Part shown: piece after piece, positions 1 through 8,340 of the stretch
How the letters are laid out: the number at the start of each line of letters is the position of its first letter
Numbering within the stretch: the stretch's first letter is position 1
Source: Melioribacter sp051488685
GTDB lineage: Bacteria; Bacteroidota; Ignavibacteria; Ignavibacteriales; Melioribacteraceae
DNA: 64,000 nt
Direction of reading: 5' to 3'
Assembly (NCBI RefSeq): GCF_051488685.1
Contig: NZ_JBPSEH010000002.1
Span: 1 to 64,000 of the forward strand
Notes under the pieces: generated by a model
The model's database searches: none
What the model saw: the letters and a program-made list of their open reading frames with translations, nothing else
What the model was told of the DNA's origin: nothing
Position numbers and translations under genes: made by a program

Positions 1-190
1 TCCTCTTTTTTGTTTATTCTCTTACAACGCTTTTCATTAAAAAGTTTTTAAATTCTGGATAATTTTTCAGAGGTTTCTTCCCAGTTACTTCACTTCAATT
101 TACTACCTGCCATAATTGCTCTCGGCGAACAAAATTTTCCCTTAAAAATTGTTTTTCTTAAATTATCACTACAATTTATTCGGAATTGCG

Positions 191-976
191 ATGAACTATC
201 TGGCAGAAAAAGACGAATACATTACGCGTGAAAGCAAAAAGTCAGTTTTTCCATCATTCGGATTTTATTTTTTTAGACTGCTCAAAGTGGTCTATACTTC
301 TAACCGATTGGCGGTTAAAGGAAAATACGACGATGAAAAATGGATTGAAGCATCGTTTAATATTTTAAGAGGACTTGAAAAGACAGGTGTACGATTCAAC
401 ATTGACGGTATGAGTAATATCAAAAAAGTTGATGGACCAGTAATTTTTATTTCGAATCATATGAGCATACTCGAAACGTTTGTTTTCCCCTGCATAATTC
501 ATCCAGTTAAAAAAGTTGTATTCGTCATGAAAGAGGAGCTGGTACGTTTTCCATTGTTTGGACCTGTCTCGGCAGCACGTGACCCGATCCTGGTATCGAG
601 GAAAAATCCCCGTGAGGATTTAATGGCCGTATTGAATCAGGGAGCTGCAAAAATTAAAAATGGAAAATCGATTATCATCTTTCCTCAGCGAACACGCTCG
701 CTTTATCTCGACGTTAAATCTTTCAATACGCTTGGTATTAAATTGGCTAAGAAAAATAATGTCCCGGTTATTCCTGTGGCTTTAGTCTCCGATGCATGGG
801 CAAATGGGAAATATTTAAAAGACTTTGGCAAAATTGATCCCTCAAAAGAAGTTAAAATTAGTTTCGGTGAACCAATCGAAATTAAATCTAACGGCAACGA
901 GGAACACTTCCAAACAATAGAATTCATCAAGAAAAAATTTATCGAGTGGGGTAGAACGGATTTAATAAAGGAATGA
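191..976 (+). CDS. Lysophospholipid acyltransferase family protein (PlsC-like)
   Basis: Predicted membrane-associated acyltransferase that moves a fatty acyl group onto a lysophospholipid or related acceptor (phospholipid or ornithine-lipid synthesis). The sequence shows the family block I NHMSILE around residues 88-94, where the usual NHxSxxD ends in Glu, and block III FPQRTRS around 164-170, where the usual FPEGTRS has Gln instead of Glu. About 261 residues is normal for the family. ATG at 191 is preferred; an in-frame TTG at 149 would add 14 residues, and neither has a strong ribosome binding site. The family is clear, but the altered block III means acceptor specificity cannot be told. 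It stands alone, about 100 bases before an unrelated lipoprotein gene. Confidence 0.85.
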   Translation: MNYLAEKDEYITRESKKSVFPSFGFYFFRLLKVVYTSNRLAVKGKYDDEKWIEASFNILRGLEKTGVRFNIDGMSNIKKVDGPVIFISNHMSILETFVFPCIIHPVKKVVFVMKEELVRFPLFGPVSAARDPILVSRKNPREDLMAVLNQGAAKIKNGKSIIIFPQRTRSLYLDVKSFNTLGIKLAKKNNVPVIPVALVSDAWANGKYLKDFGKIDPSKEVKISFGEPIEIKSNGNEEHFQTIEFIKKKFIEWGRTDLIKE

Positions 977-1074
977 CACGAAGATTCATTTTTGCTGATT
1001 TAGAAGCTTTTGACTTTATCTATTAAATAAGTTTACTTCTCGTTTTATAGATAACTTTTTGAGGGCGTTGTTTA

Positions 1075-1860
1075 ATGAAATTAAAAATTAGTCATTTTTT
1101 CTACATCCTCTCTCTTACATTGATTTTAAGTTTCGGATGCAGGGATAAGATTATCGAACCTGACGAATCGGTAATTAAATCTGGTTTCGACGAAATTGCC
1201 CGGCTGCTTGAAGTTGCATATCAAAATAATTCTCTTGAAGGACTGGATTCAGTATTTGCAATGTGGCAGAATCTACTCCCTCCTTTTAACGAAAATCAAA
1301 AAAATTCTTTTCCAGATACTGTCCGTGAGATATACAACATTTTCGAGGAGTTTTATACACCAGAAGATTTAAATCGTATCACTGGCGGTTATCACGAAAA
1401 CTTTGAAACGGATTTCCGATATATCGTAGTACAAAACAGCATTGAGTATGCCGTGACAGATACCAATCCTGAATTTTATTATTATAAAGGTGTTGAACTG
1501 ATTAATAATCAAATAACTGATTTTCGACCACAGCCCTCAGTTAATTTACCATTAGTTTATCTTTCACTTGAAGCCGATTCGATGATCTATCGGTTTTTGT
1601 ATCAATCTGACGGAACTCCAGAACCCGACCATTCCGAGCGTATAAGTTTTTTAAGGCAGGCAATTCAATTGACACATCACCACTGGGTTGATGATTACCA
1701 CAAAATTACAATGCCAATTGTTCTGAAGATTTATATCGATAAATCGCTTTCACAGGCATTGATTATCTTCCGTGTGTTTTACCAGTTCGGAAATGCTTAT
1801 CTCGAACGAACTAATGGCAAATGGCAATTGATCTATTCGGATTTGACAGCTATTGAATAA
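1075..1860 (+). CDS. Hypothetical lipoprotein
   Basis: Predicted exported lipoprotein of 261 residues. The N-terminus has Lys residues, a hydrophobic stretch and a lipobox LSFGC, with Cys at about residue 22 as the lipidation site. The mature part is acidic and rich in aromatic residues, with no motif I recognise. It could be an NTF2-like or SnoaL-type periplasmic fold, but that is only a guess from size and the absence of repeats. It is monocistronic: about 100 bases lie before it and 516 bases follow. Confidence 0.7.
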   Translation: MKLKISHFFYILSLTLILSFGCRDKIIEPDESVIKSGFDEIARLLEVAYQNNSLEGLDSVFAMWQNLLPPFNENQKNSFPDTVREIYNIFEEFYTPEDLNRITGGYHENFETDFRYIVVQNSIEYAVTDTNPEFYYYKGVELINNQITDFRPQPSVNLPLVYLSLEADSMIYRFLYQSDGTPEPDHSERISFLRQAIQLTHHHWVDDYHKITMPIVLKIYIDKSLSQALIIFRVFYQFGNAYLERTNGKWQLIYSDLTAIE

Positions 1861-2292
1861 GTCTACCCTCAATTCCTGATCTAATTGAGATAAAATTTTA
1901 TAAAAGGGAAATCACTTAATTCCATTCAATGTCAGCAGGCAAAGCATATTTCAATTTCCTCCTTATTCTCTTTATTACATATCTCGGGGTATAAAAAGAT
2001 ATACAATTAAAAGTTAATAGAAACTTCTGCCTATTCTAAATTATTCCTGTAAGTCGAAGATTTTTTTCTTCATGAGTTTAATCTTTTTCTTCATATAGCT
2101 AGTTGGTATTAAAGATTGGAATAAACTATTCTGTAATTTGATAATAGCAGGTGCAATAAAAATTTGTGACTCAATTTAGCTCGTTTTAGATAATTAAAGT
2201 ACTTACTCCAGATTAATATTAGATAAGAGCTTCATAATTTTCCACACTATCGATTTATAAGTTTTCACAAGCGTTATTACTCTCATCCAATA
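1861..2292. other. Long AT-rich intergenic region
   Basis: About 430 bases without a convincing gene on either strand before the Pho-type box array at 2293. A GGAGG-like motif with a nearby ATG occurs on the minus strand around 1940-1965, but the reading frame closes after about 11 codons. I see no tRNA-like clover leaf and no terminator hairpin with a T-run. The region probably serves as upstream regulatory space for the receptor gene at 2377. Confidence 0.5.
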
Positions 2293-2331
2293 TTAACATT
2301 ACCTTAACATACGCTTAACACTCTGTTAACA
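2293..2331 (+). promoter_or_regulatory. Pho-type box array: four TTAACA direct repeats, 11-bp period
   Basis: TTAACA occurs at 2293-2298, 2304-2309, 2315-2320 and 2326-2331. All four are identical hexamers and the spacing is exactly 11 bp, so they lie on one face of the helix. This is the known layout of PhoB/PhoP-family binding sites; in Bacillus the half-site consensus is TT(A/T/C)ACA with spacers of about 5 bp. The array ends 9 bp before a -7 element at 2341, so it takes the place of the -33 box, as expected for activation of a Pho promoter. Control by a PhoB/PhoP regulator is inferred; no phoB/phoR gene is in the window. Confidence 0.8.
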
Positions 2332-2340
2332 TTAGTCCTA

Positions 2341-2348
2341 TAGTTTTG
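2341..2348 (+). promoter_or_regulatory. Bacteroidota-type -7 promoter element TAGTTTTG
   Basis: TAGTTTTG is a perfect match to the TAnnTTTG -7 consensus used by the primary sigma factor of Bacteroidota. It lies 9 bp after the last TTAACA box and about 30 bp before the start codon of the TonB receptor. No separate TTTG -33 box is present at the expected distance; that position is occupied by the box array. Confidence 0.65.
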
Positions 2349-2376
2349 CAGTGTAACATAAAAGGAGAGAGAAAAA

Positions 2377-5175
2377 ATGAATTATTTAATTACAACCGGA
2401 AAAAAAATGTCCAAACTGGTCAAAACAATTCAACTTATCTTACTATTTATTGGAATGCTATCATTTAATGTATCCGCACAAACTAATAAAGGGACGATTA
2501 AAGGAAAAGTTATAGATGCGGAAAGCGGAGAGCCGATTATTGGTGCCAATGTATTGCTTCTGGGTACTAATATTGGTGCTGCAAGCGATATAGAAGGCAA
2601 TTATACAATTGAAAACGTACCAGGTGGAGAATATGAATTAATTGTCAGTTATATCTCATTTGCTAAAACTCGAATCCCAAATATAGTTGTTAAAGCTGGA
2701 GATGTTGTAATACAGAACGTAGCCCTCAAACCTGAGGCTATTGCAGTTGACGAAGTAGTAGTAACCAGTAAAGCAGACGAATCGTTTGAAGCGGCTTTGC
2801 TGAATAAACAAAAAAAATCTGTTTCAATCAGTGACGGTATAAGTGCAGAACAAATAAGAAGATCGCCCGACGCAACTTCGAGCGATGCATTAAAACGTGT
2901 AACGGGAATTTCTGTTGTCGACAATAAATTTATCTTTGTAAGAGGTACAAGTGAACGTTATAGCAATGCACTATTGAATAGTTCTCCACTTTCCAGCACA
3001 GAACCTGACAAAAAATCATTTGCCTTCGATTTAATTCCATCAAATCTTCTTGCCAATACTGTTATCGACAAATCATATACACCGGATAAGCCGGGTGATT
3101 TCGCTGGAGGTCTTGTCAATCTCAATACCGTCGATTTTCCGGATAAACTGAAATTAAACGTAACAATCGATGGTTCTTTTTCGAACAACACTTCATTTTC
3201 GGATTTCAAGACTTATAATGGTGGAAAGCTTGACTTTTTGGGTATCGATGATGGTACGAGAAGTATCCCTTCCTCGATTCCATCAGACTTGAGCAAAGGA
3301 AATTATACAACTGAGGAAATGCTGGGATTTGCAAAATTATTGCCAAACAACTGGTCGACTCATTCGAAGAAAGCTCCTTTGAATGGTGGATTCATGATTT
3401 CGCTTGGTGATGGTGTCACATTGTTCGGTCCTCGATTCGGCTTTATTGCCGCTATTTCGTATAAAAATAATTTCAGCAAAACCAATTTAGAGCGTAATGA
3501 ATACGAGGCCAGTGGTGAAACTCGTTTTAATTATGCAGGTCAACAATATAAATATTCCACTTTGTGGGGGGGATTGTTAAATCTTAGTTATAAACTCGGT
3601 AACAATCATAAATTTAGTTTAAAAAATACTTATAGCCATACTTCAGACGACGAAGTTTCGGAATTACGGGGCATGCAGTATACCGATTCTGGTACCGAAC
3701 AAATTCAAAACGCACTTAGATTTACTTCTCGTCAGGTTTACCATGGTCAATTATCCGGTGAACATTATTTCGGGAAATCGTTTCAAACTCAATGGCGATT
3801 ATTTAATTCTATTTCGAAGCGCGATGAACCCGATTATCGTCGTGTAATTTATGCGAGGGAAATTGGGAGCGACGATCAATTTGCTGCACTTTTAGGATTT
3901 CAGGTCAATCTTAAAAATGGCGGACGATTCTATTCAAACCTTGACGAGTCGACCACCGGATTTGCCACAGACTTCAGCATTCCGTTTAATAAGTTGAAAT
4001 TCAAATTTGGTGGTTTGTATGAAAATAAAGATAGAGAATTTAAGTCTCGATTGATCGGGACAATTATAAACGCTCCAGGCAATGGTTTTACAGACTTTAG
4101 ACTTCTTTATTTGCCGATTGATCGGATCTTCAGCCCTGAAAATTATAGACGAAATGGATTCTCAATTCAGGAGTATCTGAATGGAACTAACAATTATAAC
4201 GCTGATCAGACAATTTCAGCTTTCTACTTCATGTTTGAATACAGCTTCGATTTCTTCGGAAACGAACTTAAATTAATTAGTGGTGCTCGTTTAGAGAATT
4301 CAAAACAGACAGTAAAATCAAGGGACTTATCCGATCAAAAGGATATTTTTATTGAACTAACGAACAACGACATTTTACCTTCTCTTAATCTAATTTATCA
4401 GTTGAACGAATCTTCAAATCTAAGGCTATCTGCCAATCAAACTGTAAATCGACCTGAATTACGGGAACTGGCTCCATTTGCTTATTTCGATTTCTATACT
4501 CAGACTTCAATTCGTGGAAATCAGGAACTCAAACGTGCTGTAATAAAAAATTACGATTTCCGATACGAATCATACTTTGGAATCGGCGAGATGATTTCGG
4601 CAAGTCTTTTTTACAAAGACATGAAAGATGCTATTGAACAAGTTGTTGTTTCTGGAAGTGCTCTTGGCTCCGAAAGAACATACAGAAATTCTGATAATGC
4701 AAAAGTATATGGACTTGAACTTGAAGGCAGGTTCGGATTGGGTAGAATTACGGGACTTCTTTCAAATTTTTTCATAAACGGAAATTACACGCGTGTTAAA
4801 TCATCTGTTACAGTACAGGGTACCGAAACTACAATTGCACGAAATGGTAGACCACTGCAAGGACAGTCGCCATACACAATAAATATTGGCCTGTCGTATA
4901 ACAGCGAAGATCTGGGTACAAGTGTAACATTCTTATATAACAGAATTGGAGAAAGAATAATCGAGGTTGCTACAGCTTATCAGGAAGATATAGTTGAAGA
5001 GCCGCGTGATGTTATTGATTTTGTAATCAATAAAAAATTAACAGATAACCTTTCATTAAAATTTACAGCCAAAGATCTTCTCGGCAAAGATCAAACTTTT
5101 AGACAGGGCGATAAAAAAGCACGCCTAAACAGTAGAGAATCAGCGGTTTCTATAAGCATTTCATATAAAATATAA
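2377..5175 (+). CDS. TonB-dependent receptor, Pho-box-preceded
   Basis: Outer-membrane active-transport receptor of 932 residues. After the signal peptide (cleavage near VSAQ, about residue 35) comes a carboxypeptidase-regulatory-like beta-sandwich (about 38-120, with GKVIDAESGEPIIGANV), then the plug (about 140-250, with SSDALKRVTGISVVDN and FVRGTSERYSNALLN), then a 22-strand-type barrel ending in aromatic-rich strands. Start at 2377 is supported by GGAGAG about 8 bases upstream. It lies 15 bases before the T9SS protein gene at 5191, so the two are almost certainly co-transcribed. The substrate cannot be read from the protein. The upstream TTAACA array and nearby pst genes suggest a phosphorus compound, which is inference. 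No SusD-like lipoprotein is present. Confidence 0.9.
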   Translation: MNYLITTGKKMSKLVKTIQLILLFIGMLSFNVSAQTNKGTIKGKVIDAESGEPIIGANVLLLGTNIGAASDIEGNYTIENVPGGEYELIVSYISFAKTRIPNIVVKAGDVVIQNVALKPEAIAVDEVVVTSKADESFEAALLNKQKKSVSISDGISAEQIRRSPDATSSDALKRVTGISVVDNKFIFVRGTSERYSNALLNSSPLSSTEPDKKSFAFDLIPSNLLANTVIDKSYTPDKPGDFAGGLVNLNTVDFPDKLKLNVTIDGSFSNNTSFSDFKTYNGGKLDFLGIDDGTRSIPSSIPSDLSKGNYTTEEMLGFAKLLPNNWSTHSKKAPLNGGFMISLGDGVTLFGPRFGFIAAISYKNNFSKTNLERNEYEASGETRFNYAGQQYKYSTLWGGLLNLSYKLGNNHKFSLKNTYSHTSDDEVSELRGMQYTDSGTEQIQNALRFTSRQVYHGQLSGEHYFGKSFQTQWRLFNSISKRDEPDYRRVIYAREIGSDDQFAALLGFQVNLKNGGRFYSNLDESTTGFATDFSIPFNKLKFKFGGLYENKDREFKSRLIGTIINAPGNGFTDFRLLYLPIDRIFSPENYRRNGFSIQEYLNGTNNYNADQTISAFYFMFEYSFDFFGNELKLISGARLENSKQTVKSRDLSDQKDIFIELTNNDILPSLNLIYQLNESSNLRLSANQTVNRPELRELAPFAYFDFYTQTSIRGNQELKRAVIKNYDFRYESYFGIGEMISASLFYKDMKDAIEQVVVSGSALGSERTYRNSDNAKVYGLELEGRFGLGRITGLLSNFFINGNYTRVKSSVTVQGTETTIARNGRPLQGQSPYTINIGLSYNSEDLGTSVTFLYNRIGERIIEVATAYQEDIVEEPRDVIDFVINKKLTDNLSLKFTAKDLLGKDQTFRQGDKKARLNSRESAVSISISYKI

Positions 5176-5190
5176 TTAAGGAGGTACATA

Positions 5191-8124
5191 ATGCACAAAC
5201 GTATATTACTACTACTATTCTTTTTCTGTGGAATCTCTCTATATGCTCAATTAGCATCCTATGACGAAGTACTGGAAGGTGAGATAAATACAGACCGTAC
5301 ATTAGATGCAAATAAGAAGTATTTATTGAGGGGATTTGTTAATGTAAATGAGGGTGCTACATTGGCAATTCCCGCAGGTACAATAATATATGGAGAGAAA
5401 TCTTCGAAGGGTACACTGATAATAAATCGAGGGGCAAAGATCAATGCAGTAGGAACTCCCAGTCGTCCAATAATATTTACAAGTCAACAGCCCGCAGGTC
5501 AAAGAGGAGCAGGAGACTGGGGAGGAATAATCATAGCAGGTAAGGCAAGAATAAATGTGCCAGGAGGAACGGCGGTAATAGAAGGAGGAACGGGGACGAT
5601 ATACGGAGGTGGAGATAATCCGGATGACAACGATAATAGTGGAAGGATGAGTTATGTCAGGATAGAATTTCCTGGTATAGCATTTCTACCGGACAATGAA
5701 ATAAATGGTTTGACGTTAGCAGCAGTAGGACGAGGTACGACAATCGATCACATACAGGTTAGTTATGCAGGGGATGATTCGTATGAATTTTTCGGAGGTA
5801 CGGTAAATGCAAAGTATTTGATATCGTATAAAGGAGTGGATGATGAATTTGATACAGATTTCGGATACAGAGGGAATTTACAATTTTTGGTAGCATACCG
5901 AGATTTCAACGTAGCGGATATAAGTGGTAGCAATGGATTTGAATCTGACAACGATGGAACGGGTACATTGAACGAGCCACGTACACGACCGATATTTTCA
6001 AACGTGACAATGGTAGGACCGTTGGTAACACCGGATTACAGTGGATATAATCCAAATTTCAAACGCGGATTACACTTGCGTAGGTCGACATTGACGTCGT
6101 TGTACAATTCGATAGTGATGGGTTATCCGGTGGGATTGTATCTCGACGGAGAGAATAGCGTAGCAGGAGCGCAGTCAGATAGTCTACAGATACGCAATAC
6201 GATAATAGCAGGTTCACAGAGTGGAAAAAATCTTACGACCAACGTATCAGGATTTGACGTTGCATCATGGTTTAAGACTCCATCATATTCGAACCATGAA
6301 TTTGCAACGAGTGCGGAAGTAAAGTTAACTGATCCATTCAATCAGAATAATCCAAATGCAGTACCGATGGGAGATTCACCGGCAGCAAGTGGAGCAAGCT
6401 TTGATAATCCACGTTTAATTGGTGGATTCTTTGAAGTAGTAAATTATATCGGTGCATTTGATCCTTCGGGTGTTAGATGGGATGAATACTGGGCAAATTA
6501 CGACCCACAAAATACTGACTATACAGTATCGAATGGTGGTGGTAATTTAGCATCCTATGACGAAGTACTGGAAGGGGAGATAAATACAGACCGTACATTA
6601 GATGCAAATAAGAAATATTTATTGAGGGGATTTGTTAATGTAAATGAGGGTGCTACATTGACAATCCCTGCAGGTACAATAATATATGGAGAGAAATCTT
6701 CGAAAGGTACACTGATAATAAATCGAGGGGCAAAGATCAATGCAGTAGGAACTCCCAGTCGTCCAATAATATTTACAAGTCAACAGCCCGCAGGTCAAAG
6801 AGGAGCAGGAGATTGGGGAGGAATAATCATAGCAGGTAAGGCAAGAATAAATGTGCCAGGAGGAACGGCGGTAATAGAAGGAGGAACGGGGACGATATAC
6901 GGAGGTGGAGATAATCCGGATGACAACGATAATAGTGGAAGGATGAGTTATGTCAGGATAGAATTTCCTGGTATAGCATTTCTGCCGGACAATGAAATAA
7001 ATGGTTTAACGTTAGCAGCAGTAGGACGAGGTACGACAATCGATCACATACAGGTTAGTTATGCAGGGGATGATTCGTATGAATTTTTCGGAGGTACGGT
7101 AAATGCAAAGTATTTGATATCGTATAAAGGAGTGGATGATGAATTTGATACAGATTTCGGATACAGAGGGAATTTACAATTTTTGGTAGCATACCGAGAT
7201 TTCAACGTAGCGGATATAAGTGGTAGCAATGGATTTGAATCTGACAACGATGGAACGGGTACATTGAACGAGCCACGTACACGACCGATATTTTCAAACG
7301 TGACAATGGTAGGACCGTTGGTAACACCGGATTACAGTGGATATAATCCAAATTTCAAACGCGGATTACACTTGCGTAGGTCGACATTGACGTCGTTGTA
7401 CAATTCGATAGTGATGGGTTATCCGGTGGGATTGTATCTCGACGGAGAGAATAGCGTAGCAGGAGCGCAGTCAGATAGTCTACAGATACGCAATACGATA
7501 ATAGCAGGTTCACAGAGTGGAAAAAATCTTACGACCAACGTATCAGGATTTGACGTTGCATCATGGTTTAAGACTCCATCATATTCGAACCATGAATTTG
7601 CAACAAGTGCAGAAGTAAAGTTAACCGATCCATTCAATCAGAATAATCCAAATGCAGTACCGATGGGAGATTCACCGGCAGCAAGTGGAGCAAGCTTTGA
7701 TAATCCACGTTTAATTGGTGGATTCTTTGAAGTAGTAAATTATATCGGTGCATTTGATCCTTCGGGTGTTAGATGGGATGAATACTGGGCAAATTACGAC
7801 CCACAATTTACAGACTATACAATCACTAGCGTAGAAGAAGAATACACGAATATAATTCCTGCTGGTTATGAATTGAGTCAAAATTATCCAAATCCTTTCA
7901 ATCCAACAACCACAATTTCATTCGTACTGCCGAAATCGGGCAACGTAAAATTGACGGTGTACAATGTACTCGGTCAAGAAATCGAAAAATTAATTAACGG
8001 TTACAAAGAAGCAGGGAAATATAATATTACATGGAACGCAAATAATCTGCCTTCGGGACTCTACATTTACCGATTGGAAACAGAAAATTATGTTGTATCT
8101 AAAAAGATGACATTGTTAAAATAA
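5191..8124 (+). CDS. T9SS-sorted surface protein with two near-identical 432-residue copies
   Basis: Secreted protein of 977 residues partnered with the receptor just upstream; a perfect AAGGAGGT ribosome site precedes the ATG. Order: signal peptide (about 1-20, cleavage after YAQ), copy 1 (about 21-452), copy 2 (about 453-884), short linker, and a type A T9SS sorting domain (about 900-977, with QNYPNPFNPTTTIS, VYNVLGQE and a final KKMTLLK). Each copy is Gly-, Asn- and Asp-rich with beta-helix-like character (GDWGGIIIAGKARIN, YAGDDSYEFFGGTVN) and acidic loops that could bind a metal. No catalytic motif is recognised. The two copies differ at about a dozen bases, nearly all silent. Codons inside the copies favour A/G third positions, unlike the signal and sorting regions. 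It could be a surface binding protein or a hydrolase feeding the receptor. Confidence 0.85.
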   Translation: MHKRILLLLFFFCGISLYAQLASYDEVLEGEINTDRTLDANKKYLLRGFVNVNEGATLAIPAGTIIYGEKSSKGTLIINRGAKINAVGTPSRPIIFTSQQPAGQRGAGDWGGIIIAGKARINVPGGTAVIEGGTGTIYGGGDNPDDNDNSGRMSYVRIEFPGIAFLPDNEINGLTLAAVGRGTTIDHIQVSYAGDDSYEFFGGTVNAKYLISYKGVDDEFDTDFGYRGNLQFLVAYRDFNVADISGSNGFESDNDGTGTLNEPRTRPIFSNVTMVGPLVTPDYSGYNPNFKRGLHLRRSTLTSLYNSIVMGYPVGLYLDGENSVAGAQSDSLQIRNTIIAGSQSGKNLTTNVSGFDVASWFKTPSYSNHEFATSAEVKLTDPFNQNNPNAVPMGDSPAASGASFDNPRLIGGFFEVVNYIGAFDPSGVRWDEYWANYDPQNTDYTVSNGGGNLASYDEVLEGEINTDRTLDANKKYLLRGFVNVNEGATLTIPAGTIIYGEKSSKGTLIINRGAKINAVGTPSRPIIFTSQQPAGQRGAGDWGGIIIAGKARINVPGGTAVIEGGTGTIYGGGDNPDDNDNSGRMSYVRIEFPGIAFLPDNEINGLTLAAVGRGTTIDHIQVSYAGDDSYEFFGGTVNAKYLISYKGVDDEFDTDFGYRGNLQFLVAYRDFNVADISGSNGFESDNDGTGTLNEPRTRPIFSNVTMVGPLVTPDYSGYNPNFKRGLHLRRSTLTSLYNSIVMGYPVGLYLDGENSVAGAQSDSLQIRNTIIAGSQSGKNLTTNVSGFDVASWFKTPSYSNHEFATSAEVKLTDPFNQNNPNAVPMGDSPAASGASFDNPRLIGGFFEVVNYIGAFDPSGVRWDEYWANYDPQFTDYTITSVEEEYTNIIPAGYELSQNYPNPFNPTTTISFVLPKSGNVKLTVYNVLGQEIEKLINGYKEAGKYNITWNANNLPSGLYIYRLETENYVVSKKMTLLK
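5251..6546 (+). repeat. Tandem repeat unit 1 (1296 bp) within the T9SS protein gene
   Basis: First of two direct repeats that both begin TTAGCATCCTATGACGAAG. The period is 1296 bases, exactly 432 codons, so the reading frame is kept. About a dozen base differences from unit 2 are visible by eye; the only amino-acid change noticed within the core is Ala to Thr in the LAIPAG/LTIPAG segment. Confidence 0.95.
6547..7842 (+). repeat. Tandem repeat unit 2 (1296 bp) within the T9SS protein gene
   Basis: Second direct repeat of the pair. It matches unit 1 up to the codons for YDPQ near 7806, after which the two diverge (NTDYTVSNGGG in copy 1, FTDYTITSVEE in copy 2) as the sequence enters the sorting domain. 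No partial third copy is seen. Confidence 0.95.
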
Positions 8125-8147
8125 ACTTTCTCTCTCCTCTCTTCCAG

Positions 8148-8177
8148 AAGGCGTTCCGTTCTCCGGCGGAACGCCTT
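8148..8177 (+). terminator. Strong hairpin terminator after the T9SS protein gene
   Basis: AAGGCGTTCCG at 8148-8158 pairs perfectly with CGGAACGCCTT at 8167-8177 around an 8-base loop, 24 bases after the stop codon. The downstream sequence is T-rich but has no uninterrupted T-run. It separates the receptor/T9SS unit from the pst unit. Confidence 0.75.
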
Positions 8178-8254
8178 AGTTATTTATATGATTTTCTTCT
8201 TCCCGCATTACAAATCAAATGGATAATTAACCTCATTTTCAGGGATTAATAGAT

Positions 8255-8271
8255 TTAACAATTTCTTAACA
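8255..8271 (+). promoter_or_regulatory. Second Pho-type box: two TTAACA repeats, 11-bp period
   Basis: TTAACA occurs at 8255-8260 and 8266-8271, the same hexamer and 11-bp spacing as the four-box array at 2293. A possible -7 element TACTTTTA follows at 8279-8286 (one mismatch to TAnnTTTG), at nearly the same spacing as in the first promoter; TAATTGTG at 8294 is an alternative. It sits in front of the porin-like fragment at 8341 and the pst-phoU genes. Confidence 0.65.
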
Positions 8272-8340
8272 CTTGGAATACTTTTAATTCTTATAATTGT
8301 GTAACACATTTTTTTTATAAACCGGAGAGAGAGGAGAGAG

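Noticed and set aside
1921..1970. Minus-strand mini-gene with GGAGG and ATG
   Set aside because: The frame is about 11 codons and has no supporting promoter or conservation evidence.
5251..7842. Diversity-generating retroelement variable/template pair
   Set aside because: The copies differ by scattered silent changes, not adenine-directed ones, and no reverse transcriptase is present.
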